Assembly: GCF_000283155.1 (NCBI RefSeq) | Contig: NW_004454181.1 | Location: 26,247,490-26,311,489, forward strand | DNA: 64,000 nt | Origin: Ceratotherium simum simum | Lineage: Eukaryota; Chordata; Mammalia; Perissodactyla; Rhinocerotidae | Direction: 5' to 3' | Shown here: positions 42,940 through 54,883 of the stretch, one piece after another | How positions within the stretch are numbered: the stretch's first letter is position 1 | How the letters are laid out: every line of letters begins with the position of its first letter | Notes under the pieces: generated by a model | The model's database searches: none | Told to the model about the DNA's origin: nothing | The model's input: only the letters and a program-made list of their open reading frames with translations | Program-made: the position numbers and the translations under genes

Positions 42940-43560
42940 GAGCTCCCGCCTGGGCACGGTGGGTCTTGGGGGCGAAGGCGCCGCCGCCGCCGCTGCTATC
43001 TAAATCGCTGCACCCGTGAGGGGGGGCGCACGGATGGTGCCGGTGCCACTCGGGTGTTGATCCGCGTGTCCCCTCCCCCTCCTCCCCTCCCCTCCCCTCC
43101 GCGGTGGTCCTCCCCTCCCACCCCGGCCCAGCAGAGCCACGTCTCGGCGTGGCTCCTGCCCACGCCTGTTGTGGGACGTGAGGAAAAGGGCCCTCCGGCT
43201 GGAGGACCCGTCGCGGCTGCGGAACTGCTACGTGGGAAGAAGAGAATTTATCCAAAGATTAAAACTTGAAGCAACCCTGACTGTGCATGATGGCTGTATA
43301 TTTGATGCACGTGGTGAGAGGGGCCTTAGGAGCTGCAGACAGGCACTACAAAAATCTGTCTTGTCAAATCTTGCCCTACAGACCGTGACGAGAATTTGCT
43401 ATTTGTGATACCGCACTACATACAAAAGATTGAGCAACTGGACATTTAAAAATAAGCATTTTCAGTTTAATAGATTGACTAGAAATGTATCTGTCACAAC
43501 ATGTACCATTTTGATATTAATATTTTTCCATATGATACAATTTTGCATGGGCTGAAATAA
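42940..43560 (+). pseudogene. DCAF6: Processed fragment of DCAF6 (5' UTR and first two coding exons)
   Basis: DCAF6 is a WD40 substrate-receptor protein of CUL4-DDB1 ubiquitin ligases. From 43,139 the + strand reads the DCAF6 N-terminus without introns: [20 protein letters not shown], then [19 protein letters not shown], ending at 43,297. The start ATG has become ACG (43,139-43,141). The GC-rich, CCG-rich sequence upstream fits a 5' UTR. After DGC the text no longer matches the WD40 repeats as I recall them and reaches an AATAAA at 43,556, so the source transcript may have been a short or chimeric form. No A tail is seen. Confidence 0.75.
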
Positions 43561-44975
43561 ACAGGTCAAGCTAAAACAACAAGAAAGGCAAAGGCAATTT
43601 GTGTAAAGCTGGAGACAGTAGAGCCGGACACTGCCGACCCTGTGTGACCCTCCAGAAAGAGAAGAAACCAACACGTCTGGTTCTGTGTCTGGAGCAGAAG
43701 AGAGGATGTAGAAACCTGGAGGGTGCTGGCTACAGAGAAAGGTTGATAATGGATCATCACAAAAGAATGAGTCTTACTAAAATCTTTATTCTCTTTCATG
43801 AAATGTTAGAAAGGATTGTCCAGGATATTAACTCTCATCAGGAATTCGTTTTTTTAGTATCCTGCATGTTTACCTCTCCTGATACAATTTTCTTCCATGT
43901 TGGGAGACTTGAGACTGTTTGAAGCCGTTGATTTCCTGTTAACTCAGAGTTTGAGTATCACCATTCCCGAGAGGAGGGAAAGAGGACAGAGAATTAACCA
44001 GAAATCTCTGATTGTGTGATCAAGACTGGTCCAAAACAGAAATGGTCAAATGTCCTTGAGCTTTTAAAACCGTGTACCTAGAGACAAATAATGAATTTTG
44101 CTGCCCAAACTAGGATACTGACACATGACTTTTTAAGTAAACACACAGAAGTGTACATCCATTCACTTATTCAGCAAATACTGAGCATAAGGCACTGTGC
44201 TAGTTACTAAGTGTAGTTTTTGCCTCCTAAGCGTTCACATTCTCGAGGGGAGGAAAGCCATGCGCACGAACATAACAGTGGAAACTGGTGAGGGCCACAA
44301 GAGAGGGGGCAGAGATCTTGTGAAGGGGATTTGGAAGAGACAGCGATCCCATGAGAACCCAGGGGAAGAGGAGGTGCACACACCTGAACAATGGACTTGT
44401 CACTCATGTCAATAAGAGTCCAGAAAGGCCTATGATGGCCTTCCACGCCCAGTGAAACCTGACCAGGCAGTAGGCTCCTGCGGCATCTCTAGGAAGGTGA
44501 GCATCCCCTACCCCAGCATACTAGCTGCTAGCCAATGGTACATACTTTGCTCATGTTGAGCCAGCACTTCTCGAGCATATTCCCCTGTGTGTCAGGGAGC
44601 AGTAAGGCTGTGTTCAGGAAGTGGTCGCAGTTCTGCTGGTCTCCCTTTAGCAATATAGACATAGGCTATCAAGTGGTACAGCCTTGGATAGAAGACGGGG
44701 CCAGTGGTATTTTGAGCCACCAGAGTCTCCAAGTTCTAAAGAAAAAAACAGCATATCAGAATCAGAAAGGGGTTTTCAACAGCAAAGTTTTTTCCTCTAC
44801 AGATGATTTGGGAATATTTCAAGGATATGAGCAATCAAGTGAAAAAGTATGTTACAGAGACATACGTAGGAACTAGGGGAGATAAAATGGCGAATGTCAG
44901 GTAGAGTAGCCCTGGTGGTCTACCCAGACCAAGGATGTGATATGGGTGGGCTCATGAACCCTTCTCTGCAATCAC
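43561..44975. other. Unassigned, with a small MIR end
   Basis: A short reverse MIR end lies at 44,160-44,222 ('cacttattcagcaaatactg'). Otherwise no gene or repeat was recognised. Confidence 0.4.
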
Positions 44976-44979
44976 TTTT

Positions 44980-45850
44980 TTAAAAAAATACATTTTCTTT
45001 TGATTACCAAAGCAATATAAGTTAATTGTTCAAAATTTAGGGAAAAAATGAAAAGAACAAAAAAAAAAAGCAAGAATCATCCATAACCCTAGCACCCAGA
45101 AAGAAATACTTTTAACACTTGGGTACATGCTTTCCCACTTCTTTATTTCTCTATCGCTCACTGACACATACACACACACGTACTCATATCCACTGCACCT
45201 GGGATCAGGCTAATCACACAGGAGGGTAATATTGTTGTTCTCATTTAGCATCCTGTTACATTTTCTGATAACAGAATTCTTTTACATCAGGGCTCATAAA
45301 TTCAAATGCTGACAGGAGCCAGGCAGGTAACACAAATAAGCAGGCTGGATGTAGCATAAGAAGGAGAGAGGGTTATGTCATATGCTTCATCTAAGTGTCA
45401 CCCCTTGTCAATTCCAGCCAATAGCTGCCCTTCAGGAATGTGGGGCTCGAGTCACCAGATACTCCAATTTTTAAAAGAAAAGTCAGAAATTCAGATTTTT
45501 TATGTGAAATATCCCAACATTTAAACATAGCTTTTTAAACTATCTTCTTTTTGAAGGGCATATAGTTTTTATTTTCTTCCAGTTTCTATAATACTATAAA
45601 CCTGAGATCAACATCTTTATAGATAAATTTTTGTTTGCCATCTGATTATTTCTTTAGGATAATTCCCAGGAGGAGAGTTAAATGATGTGCATATTTTAAA
45701 GATATTTATACATTTTGTCAGAATGCTCTCTAGAAAGTTTATGAGTCCTTCAGAGTCTGAATGTGTCTTCTCTCATGTCTTTGCTAATTTGATTGTCAAC
45801 AAAACGATGTTTTATGGCATTTACTTCAATATCATGGAAATGGAATTAAA
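44980..45850 (-). repeat. Old L1 3' region, reverse
   Basis: 'cataaccctagcacccagaa', 'gataattcccaggaggagag' and 'gaatgctctctagaaag' follow old L1 3' order with heavy divergence. Confidence 0.5.
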
Positions 45851-47045
45851 ACATTGAGTTTTCCTGACTAATCTGTTACATGTCTTTTTAGTCCATCAAT
45901 TATTTATTCAACAAATTAAACCTCTACTGTGTACAAGGCATTGTTCTGTGTACTGTGGGAGATACAGAGTTTGATTCTAAAAAAAAAAAAAAAATTGGTG
46001 TTTACAGTAATGGTTTCCATTCTCGAGTAAAAATGCCAGGGTTGGGTCAATGCACAGAATAGGAGTTTGGATGGATCAGGACAGATTTCTGAGCAGGCCC
46101 AACTTTGTGATAGGAGAAGAGCAGACTGGCAGATAACATGATTTGTTGTCTGCCATTTGCCTAGTCTGTGAACCAGAGCCCTCAGCTTAGCCCCCAGGGT
46201 ATGCCCTGGACAGGAAGAAAGCCTAGGACCTTCAGGTGGAAGATTAAAGTGTAAAGAGATTTGAAAGGGTTGACTAGCAACAAGGAAGAGATAAACAGAA
46301 GTTAGGAAGGAGTCTGGTATGTGTGAAAGAAAGGAGAAATCAGAAATGCAAGAGTTTGGGAAGAAGAGGTACAAGAACTGGAGAGAAGGAAATCCACATG
46401 GAAGGAAAACTTGGGAAGCAAATGGTTCTCTTTTCTACAATCGGAGAAATTAACTTTAATGAGGAAGATGAATAGAGCGAAATGTAATAACAGAAAAATG
46501 AATAGTGGAAGATATATCAATAAGGGTAAAAGATGGCAAGATAAGGTTCCGGAGGAAGGTCAAGTGTCTGGCTGGCCAGAACAGAAGGTCAGTGTTTTGT
46601 CAGGGCTAGAGTGACATATGGCTAAATCCCCCAATGTAACATTTTGTCCTGTAGCCCTCTTTGTTTACTCAGGACCCTAGAGAGATTCCAGCCTGGTGCC
46701 TGAGATTTACGGCTGGAAGATGAATGGTTGGTAGCATTCGTGTAGGAGGTAGAGCCAGAGGCTAAGAAAAACCAGGTCCTGGATGTTACCTGTGGGCTCA
46801 AGATGAAGTTGAAGAGACAGGATGTGCTGTGCAACCTGAGCACTATGAGGTCTTCAACAGACTGCTTGAAGTGTATCCAGATCTCTTCCTCAAATTGTAT
46901 TTCTCCTAAAAATAAAGAACTTTTCAAAACTAGCCTTCCCAAAGCAGTGCCTGATTATTCATTACTTGTCAAGAACATTTAGAAAATGATAGAAGATTAG
47001 ACTGAGAATTGAACTGCGCTTGGGAATAGAATACATGGGTTTATG
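45851..47045. other. Unassigned
   Basis: A short reverse MIR end occurs at 45,893-45,965 and a 15-A run at 45,980-45,994. Nothing else is named. The minus frame 45,916-46,374 (152 codons) starts in repeat sequence and is not supported. Confidence 0.4.
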
Positions 47046-47049
47046 TGTA

Positions 47050-47200
47050 GTTTCTGCAATTATGAGCTTTCTGAGTCTTATTTCTTGCATTGTACAATGG
47101 GGACCATAATGCTAACTCCATGCCCTGTTGTTGAGTACCAAATGAGAAAATGAATGTGAATGTCCTTTATAAATTCCAAAGTGGCACATTTATGTGTTAT
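47050..47200 (+). repeat. MIR SINE, 3' part
   Basis: 'agtcttatttcttgcattgt', 'acaatggggaccataatgct' and 'gtaccaaatgagaaaatgaa' follow MIR order. Confidence 0.6.
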
Positions 47201-47715
47201 GAGAAGTTATAATTATTCATTTAAAGTTCTTAGTAATACAGATTTTAAAAAATTTATAACCCTATGTATTCACACCTATCAGCAGCCTCAGAATTGAGAT
47301 TTATTATTCCTTGCATGAGGAATACTCTTGTCTTTCCTCTTCCAATAACCCTAACTCTTGGGCCCAAAGTTGGAACTTCTAAAAAGGCATGGCTAGAGAG
47401 ACTCAACCTCCTCTTTATTCTGGATTATTCTGGATTCCCTTTCTCAACCTAACATATCCACTCTTTTTTACAGAAGATCCTGTCATTCAAGTCTTTTTGG
47501 ACTAGGACAAGCAATTGAGGGTATCTGACAAGGTAACATTCTTCTCCTCCAAATACTTTTGCCCAAACCCATATCATGGGGAGGGTTGGGGAGGGGAGAA
47601 GTCACAATGGGATGGTACTTTATTAAACATACAGCTCACCTTTTCAGACACTCTTTTTATCTCCCCTTGGTGCCTTCCAGCATGTCCCTTGAAAGTCCAA
47701 TTGGTTTGTTCCAGT

Positions 47716-48070
47716 GATATGGGCTGAATTGTGTCCCTTCAAATCTGTATGTTGAAGTTCTAACCAATGGGACTATATTTGGAAATAAGGTCTTTAAAAA
47801 GCTAGTTAAGGTTAAATGAGGTCATTGGGTGGGCCCTAATCCATATGACTGGTGTCCTTCTAATAAGAGGAAATTAGGACACAGACACACAGAATAAAGA
47901 CCATGTGAAGACAAAGGGAGAAGGTGCCATTTACAAGCCAAGGAGAGAGCCCTTAGAAGATATCAATCCTGCTGACACCTTGATCTCAGACTTCTAGCCT
48001 CTAGAATTATGAGAAAATAAATCCTAGTCTGTGGTACTTTGTTATGGCAGCTCCAGTAAACAAATACATC
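47716..48070 (+). mobile_element. MLT1 (ERVL-MaLR) LTR
   Basis: Starts 'gatatgggctgaattgtgtc' and contains 'gggtgggccctaatccatat', 'ctggtgtccttctaataaga', 'gacttctagcctctagaatt' and 'gtggtactttgttatggcag', the full MLT1 order. A solo LTR with no internal sequence. Confidence 0.9.
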
Positions 48071-48855
48071 CAGTGTGACTGGGCAGCTTGCTGCCCTGGC
48101 CCCTGGTCATAGGGGATCTTTAGTTGGATGTTACTTATCGGATGTTGCTACCTGTGTGCCCAAGTCCCCTTCCCTCTTAGTCCTATGGGACTCCTCTTTG
48201 CTCCAGCCTATCAAAATCCTACCATCTCAGGCATGAGAATACACTCTTCAATGAGTCAAAACCGACCATTTTCAAAGAGACCTTCACTTTCCTTCCCCTC
48301 ATTTCCCTGATGTGGAACTGACTCTGTCCAAGTCTCCTGGTCCTAACACTGTGTTCTCCTCTGTGAGATGTGACTCTCCCTCCGACCTCACGTTCTCTTA
48401 TTCCAGTTTTCTTCTTCTTCCAGGATGTGATCACTCTTTTTTAAATTTTTTGTTTTTGTGTTTTCCTTTTCTCTGTCAGTATCTCCTGTCCATGGTAATT
48501 GCTTACTTTGGACAGGCTAGTATCCCCTCTTCTCAAAATGAACAGCTTCATTTCTCCCTAGATCTGTGAGTATTTCACCTTATTCCATCAACCAACTTTC
48601 AGTACCCCAGGAATGAAGAAGTAGCAGAGGTGAGTCTGTTACATTTTGTCTTTTCTTGATGTTCATTACATATTGGGGTTATGAGACTGGTTTTGTTTTC
48701 TCTTTATACTATTTTGTATATTAATTTAAAAACCTCAGAACACTAAAAAAAGAAAGCCATGGAAAATTCAGACTCACCTAAGAAATGAAGAAGTAATTAA
48801 GACCACCATTGTCCCAGCAAATAGTCTTGCAACATTAGTCACCTCCAATTCCTTG
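48071..48855. other. Unassigned
   Basis: C- and T-rich unique sequence with no gene supported. Confidence 0.4.
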
Positions 48856-48859
48856 TCTC

Positions 48860-49560
48860 TCCCGTTTCCGTATGATTGCCAAATCTAATCCTCTTCTTGA
48901 TACACTTCAAATGCCTTATTTCAGTCCCTCATTTCATACCAACCTATTGCAAAACTCTCCCCTTGGGTTAACCTATCTTTCTATCATCTCACCTCTATCT
49001 GGTCGAATTTATGCATGTTGCCAGAAAGATCCTTCAAAAACAAGAGAACTGCCCATTTCACAACCATATGAAAGAACTTCACTGGCTTCCCATTATCTTC
49101 TCAATCAAGTTCATAGTTCTCACTTGATGTTCAATCTACAGTCTCCATTAAACTTATTTCCCACCCTGATATTTCATTGCTTTCTTTCGGAGGACTTACT
49201 CACTGTTCCTACCCAATAACCGACAGTTTCCTCCTCTCTATTTTCATATCGTATTTTCTGTCTCAATATCTTCCAGACATATCCACCTAATGAAATAGTC
49301 TGTATTCTTTAGTGCCAGTTCAGACACCTCTTGCTTCAAGATGCCTTCTCCAATCTTTGCAGTTAGATATGATCTGACCTTCCGCATCTCAGGAGCACTT
49401 AATTTGAAGTCCTAGTATAATATGCTGTTTTGAATTACACCTATTCCTCATCTCTCCCTTTTCTCCAACCCCAATAAACAAGATACCATTGGAGGGCAGG
49501 GTCACTTCATAAGATCAGTGTATTCTGTAAAGTACTCATCACGTGTTTTGCATTTTGCAA
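48860..49560 (+). repeat. L2 LINE 3' region
   Basis: 'cactggcttcccattatctt', 'cttcaagatgccttctccaa' and 'attggagggcagggtcactt' follow the L2 3' order over about 600 bp. Diverged and non-coding. Confidence 0.65.
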
Positions 49561-50925
49561 GTGTTTGTGTGAGACTGAGTCTATAAGATAGTTTAGTATG
49601 GAGTGTAGCAACTAGATGAAGTTTTTCTTCCATCATTCAATCAATAAAAGCTTATTAAGTCTCTTCTATGTGCCAGATACTATGAGCGCATTGGAGGAGG
49701 ATACACATTGAAGACAATTAGCAGGTATTTGTAGAGACTTTAGTAGGTGTTTGTTGGGATAGGGATAATTCACAAGTGAACCAGAGGTAGTTACAATAGA
49801 GTGGGAGAGAAAGGTGTGTGAGCATATGCCAAGTGGGAGGGAAGGAGGAAGATGGAGATGGAAAATTGAGATGAAATATGTATTGTTTAAGGATGGTGTA
49901 AAATGGCATAACAGTTCCCAGGTTGATATCTGTCATTGATTGTGAGGGAACCCCTCTGAAGGGCAGACATTCTGAGGACTGGGGTATATGTAACATGTAT
50001 TTATGGGATCATATTTAGATACTTTAAGATATTTACCAGCAAAAAAATGTGTATAGTTATGACGTGCTACTTATCAGTGAGTCAGCTGTGGCATCACTGC
50101 CATTGTCTATTGCATCCTGACCTTCAAAATTTTGTACCTTGCTGATTGTGCCCCTGGGATACCACTGACTGCTCCCTGACCTCCCCAGATGATCCCAGCA
50201 TCACCATATGCAGCCCACAATCACAATCTACTCCTCAAAAATCACAATGTCATAGTTTTACAAAGAATAATCATCTAAGAATCCATCCAGAACCTATCTG
50301 TTATTTGCATGGTAACAAAGGTTAGCCTGACAGAAGAACAGTCTTCTATTGTGGGAGATAAAGAGATTTAGATCAGATTCCACCAGGACCAAAAGGATTC
50401 GGGTTCTGACCACCCCACAGCTATTATCTAGAACTGGACATTTAGAGAAAGGAAAACAACTTTTCACTAGCACTCAACTTGGAACACAGAAGCCAAAAGA
50501 AACCTATATATTTAAGCCTCTTGTTGATACATTGGGTTTCCACTTGGTTTAGGGCAGAAATTCTGAGATCAGAAAACCTCATCTTCTTACTTTACCTGAA
50601 ACCCAGGTGGTTCCAACAGAAGACACCTTTTCTTGTGGCTTCCTATCTAAAATGGATACTAGGATTGCACCCATTTTCCGTGTACCAGAAAGAGGGGGGT
50701 AGTATCTGCATTCTCCTTTCTTTCCTCAACTCTTTTCAGGATATTTGTCTTCTTTCTGCACCAGCTTATGCAGCCTAGCTCTGTATCCTATATTCCACTT
50801 TGTCAGCCGTCCACCAATCTCCAAATTATGTCAACATGTTACCTGGTGACTTTTTCAGTTAGCCTGATAGGCTCAACATCACCCAAGGCAAACCAAATGT
50901 CAGTGTTAGCACTTAAAACCTAAAC
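49561..50925. other. Unassigned
   Basis: A short reverse MIR end lies at 49,636-49,690 ('gcttattaagtctcttctat'). Otherwise nothing recognised. Confidence 0.4.
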
Positions 50926-50929
50926 TCTA

Positions 50930-51150
50930 TAATAATTAGACAGACAGATCTGTCTTCAAATCCTAGGTCTTCTATTTTCTATCTTTTTGACTTTGGGTAA
51001 ATTTGTCATGTCTCTGAATCTCAATGTATTCATTTGTAAAAGGGGGATAATACTAATTTTATGGACATTATGAAGACTTAATTGAATAATAAATGTTAAT
51101 CTCTTTGCATAGTGTCTGGTACCAGAATTGGCATTCAATACTGTTGGGTA
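50930..51150 (+). repeat. MIR SINE
   Basis: 'cttcaaatcctaggtcttct', 'ttgactttgggtaaatttgt' and 'cattcattgaa'-like sequence follow MIR order to 'gcattcaatactgttgg'. Confidence 0.6.
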
Positions 51151-51860
51151 TTATCATTAATAATACTAGCATTACTCATATCAGTGTTGTTGAAAGTGTA
51201 CCTGAATCTTTATCTTTCTTCTCAATGTCAATGATCTTTGTCTCAACTCACCTTCAGCTTCCCAATCTCATGGCCACTCTCCAAATATTATCCTTTATCC
51301 CACTGTTCCGCATCTGTCCTCTTAAATTATGGGATCATATTTTTTGAGCGCATCTTTCTACCTTTCCACCTGTCACAAAACTCACTCCCACATACTTCCT
51401 CTTCAACTTATGTTCTAAGATATCATTTCCACCTCATCCAGCAGATGGCCTAACTTGTTTCTTCATGAAGAAAACAGAAGTGTTCAGGTATGAAATTCAT
51501 CAACTTCCTGACTGCTATCTTGCAGAATTGTCGGCAAACCAATCATTTTATTTTGGTCTCCAGTCTCAAAATTATCCAAAGGTAATCATTACATCTCATC
51601 CCATATTGTTATGGACCTAATTTTATATACAAATCCACTTCTCTCCAGTATCATCAGTCCCCAGTAGAACATTTCCATTGAACTTATTTAAAAAATTTCA
51701 ACACTCTTATGTGTTAAAACAAGCACCCTTTTGAGCCCACCTCTCCCTTAACTACTTCCTTCTTACTTATCTCTACTGTAGAGCCAAGCTTCTTTAAAAG
51801 GTGGTCTGGAACTTCTTTCTACAACTTTACTTTCTATTGACTAGTCGCTTCATTGTGTTA
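51151..51860. other. Unassigned
   Basis: Pyrimidine-rich. It could include further L2 but I cannot fix it. Confidence 0.35.
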
Positions 51861-51864
51861 TACC

Positions 51865-52071
51865 CAGTCATGCATTGCTTAACGATGGAAATACGGTCTG
51901 AGAAATGCATCATTAGGCAATTTCATCATTGTGAGAACGTTAGAGTGTATTTACACAAACCTAGATGGTAAAGCCTACTACACACCTAGGCTATTTGGTA
52001 CTAATCTTATGGGACCACCATCATAAAGCAGTCCATCATTGACCAAAATGTCGTTATATGGTGCATGACTG
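51865..52071. mobile_element. Short DNA transposon with terminal inverted repeats
   Basis: Starts 'cagtcatgcattgcttaacg' and ends 'gtcgttatatggtgcatgac' plus tg; the outer nine bases are an exact inverse pair. The middle ('cctactacacacctaggcta') matches a common placental non-autonomous element that I recognise but do not name. No transposase. Confidence 0.7.
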
Positions 52072-52169
52072 TACTCCCACACTCTGTCCTGTACCAATTT
52101 CTTGTCTCTCTTTCTATGTCATATATGAGATTCAATTTTCCAAATTTAACCTTAAATTAGTGCAGCCCA

Positions 52170-52382
52170 TGGGCCGGCCCCGTGGCTCGGCGGTTGGGTG
52201 CGCACGCTCCGCTGCTGGCGGCCCGGGGTTCGGATCCCAGGCGCCACCAACGCACCGCTTCTCCGGCCATGCTGGGGCCGCGTCCCACGTACAGCAACTA
52301 GAAGGATGTGAAACTATGATGTGCAACTGTCTACTGGGGATTTGGGGGGAAAAAATAAAATAAATAAAATTATAAAAAAAAA
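52170..52382 (+). mobile_element. ERE SINE, young-looking
   Basis: Very GC-rich, well-kept head (gggccggccccgtggctcgg) and body, ending 'aaataaaataaataaaatta' plus A run. A 15-bp duplication, 'aaattagtgcagccc' at 52,154-52,168 and 'aaattagtgcaaccc' at 52,383-52,397, differs at one base. Confidence 0.98.
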
Positions 52383-52399
52383 AAATTAGTGCAACCCTG

Positions 52400-53080
52400 A
52401 GAAGGATCTTTCAGTGTGGCCACTTTTTCATTCCATTATCACTCTATTCCACCTCACCACTATTTTGTTTTCCTTTTTCCTCTCGGGCCATTTCCTCTCA
52501 GCTTCCCCGTAAATTATTCTTCCTTCCTTCATCTGTCCCAGAAAGGTGAGCATTTTCTAGGATCTGACTTTCAGCCCTCTTCTCTCTGCCAATGGGCAGC
52601 AGCAGTCCAAGATCAGAGAGTGGAGAGTGAGGCCAGCTTGTTCATTCCTTAGGTTTCTCACCTACCTTCCATCCCTCCTGGTCTAGGGAAGTAATGGCTC
52701 TCCACTATTGCTAGCCCCAGGATGCTTCACCTCAGGGTGTATCTTCTGGCTCAGCTGTGGCACTCAGCTTCAGCTAAGTTATGCTTCAGTTAACTTCCCC
52801 ACAATCTTAGTGACTTTCAACAAACAGAGTTTATTTCCCACTCCTTTTACATACCTAGACTGGGTCAGCTCCAAGATTCAGGCTGATGAATACCTTGAAT
52901 ATTGCTAGTCTTGGGGAGAGGGAAAAAGAGAAGGTGGCAGACCATATGATTCTTAAAGCTCTTTCTTAAAAGGAGCACATATCACTTGCACTCACATTCC
53001 TTTGGCTGAAATAAGTCATATGTTCAGGTCTGAAATGTATAATACAAAAAGTCTGATTATCCCTCAGTGAGGGTCCTAGA
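52400..53080. other. Unassigned
   Basis: No gene or named repeat. Confidence 0.4.
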
Positions 53081-53082
53081 GT

Positions 53083-53635
53083 GGCAGGCAGACTCTAAGA
53101 TAGTCCCCAATTATACCTACATCTTGATATTCACCCCTTGTGCAATACCCTTGAGTGTGGACAGGACCTGTGACTTGCCTCTAACCTATAGACTATAGCA
53201 AAGATGATAGGGTGTCACTTCTGTTATTATGTAACAAAAGATGAACATGTTGCTAGTGGGTGTTCTTCCCTGTTGATTTTGATGAAGCATTCTGCTCATG
53301 TTGAGAGCTCTGCTATGGAGATAGTGGCACATGACAAGGAACTGAGGGTAGCTCCACCTGACACCAACAAGGAAAAAAGCCCATAAGAAAATAAATTCTG
53401 CCAATAACCTGAGTGAGCTTGGAAGCATATCCTTTTCCAGTTGAACATTCAGATGAGACTCCAGCCCTGGCTGACAACTTCGTTATAGCCTGTAAAAACA
53501 CTGAAGCAAAGAACCTAGTTAAATTGCACCTGGATTCGTGATCCACAAAATCTATAAGATAATAAACATGTATTTTTTTAAGCCACTAGTTTGTGGTAAT
53601 TTGTTATGCAGCAATAGTTAACTAATATGCCCATA
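53083..53635 (+). mobile_element. MLT1-like solo LTR, copy 3
   Basis: 'acaaggaactgagggtagct', 'agccctggctgacaacttcg', 'ctataagataataaacatgt' and 'gcagcaatagttaactaata' follow the same order as copies 1 and 2. Confidence 0.65.
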
Positions 53636-53974
53636 TTTGAGGTTTCTGATAGGAAAGGATAGAAAATATTTTTGAAAAATAATTCAATCTGCCACAGTCT
53701 ACTTTTCTGGCCACAAATATTTACCTCCTTTAACTTAGCATATAAAATATCCTCACCCCCTCCCAAAAAGATGCAACCAAAATTTCTAACATTTTAGTCT
53801 AATGCTCAAAATCCAAGATCTCATGACAGTTTCTATGTAAGTTTCAGTACTTTCTCTTAGTTCAGAGACCTGTGAGCTAAAAATCACACGTTATCTGCCC
53901 TCCACACCCAACATTCAATGAAAGAACAGAGACAGGATAACCACAATGAACATTCCCATTTGGAAAGAGAAAGA

Positions 53975-54515
53975 ATGGGAGGCTGTCATAGTCTCTTACG
54001 TTGATGGCCACTAATGAAGAACTCCTCCTGGTGTTCCCCTCATTTAGTCCCCTCCTTTTGAATGTAAGCCGGCCTTGTGACTTGTTTAAACAGTAGAATG
54101 CTTCAGAAGTAAGTTTGTGCTAATTCCTGTCCTAAGCCTTAAAAAGTCCTGACAGTTTCCAATTTTGTACTACTTGGATCCAGCTGCCATAGAGAAGAGG
54201 TATGATTATCCTGAAATCTCAATACTTTTAAGGAAGCCTAAGTTAGTCACCTGGAGAGGCTACATGGAGGAGAACCAAAGTGCTCCAAAGGACAGCCCCA
54301 AATGAGATACCAGCCTACAGCAAAGACCAACTGCCACTACGTTGGACATTCCAAATCAGTTGAACCTCCAGTGAGCCATCTTGGACATTCCAAACCAGTT
54401 GAGCCTTCAGATTACTGCAGCCACAGCTCACACCACACAGAGAAGAACTACCTGGGTGAACCCAACTAACCCACAGAATCATGAGCAGCAATAAATGGTT
54501 GTTGCTGCTGGAAGC
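53975..54515 (+). mobile_element. MLT1-like LTR relative, copy 4
   Basis: A more diverged relative: 'ggccttgtgacttgtttaaa', 'gtgagccatcttggacattc' and 'catgagcagcaataaatggt'. It includes a 30-bp unit present twice (54,342-54,371 and 54,381-54,410). Confidence 0.5.
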
Positions 54516-54883
54516 CAGTGAGAAAGGCAGGTAGCACAGGCCCTGAGCAATTGGCCCAGTGGCTGTGTCTGTATGTGTGCAGAGGTGCTAAGGTTGGGGG
54601 GGCCCCAAGGCAGCAACAAAAGCAACACTGGGCAAAGCCCCAGGAGAGAAGAGGGACTCCACATGGCACAGCACAGGCACCTGGATGGGAAGCTGACTTG
54701 CTGACCATCCCCAGACCCTGTCCCTACAGTGTCTGCAATTATTAACATTCTGGCCTGAGCACTGGGACAGACACTCCAGGTGCCCAGGCAGTAAACTTTG
54801 TCAGTAAATTATCACAAAATAACAACTTACACATGGACATTGCAATAAAGCATATCAGCAAGTTATTAGCATTCTTCAAAGAG

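Noticed and set aside
42749..43255. 168-codon minus-strand open frame
   Set aside because: It is antisense to the DCAF6 retrocopy and its GC-rich 5' UTR.
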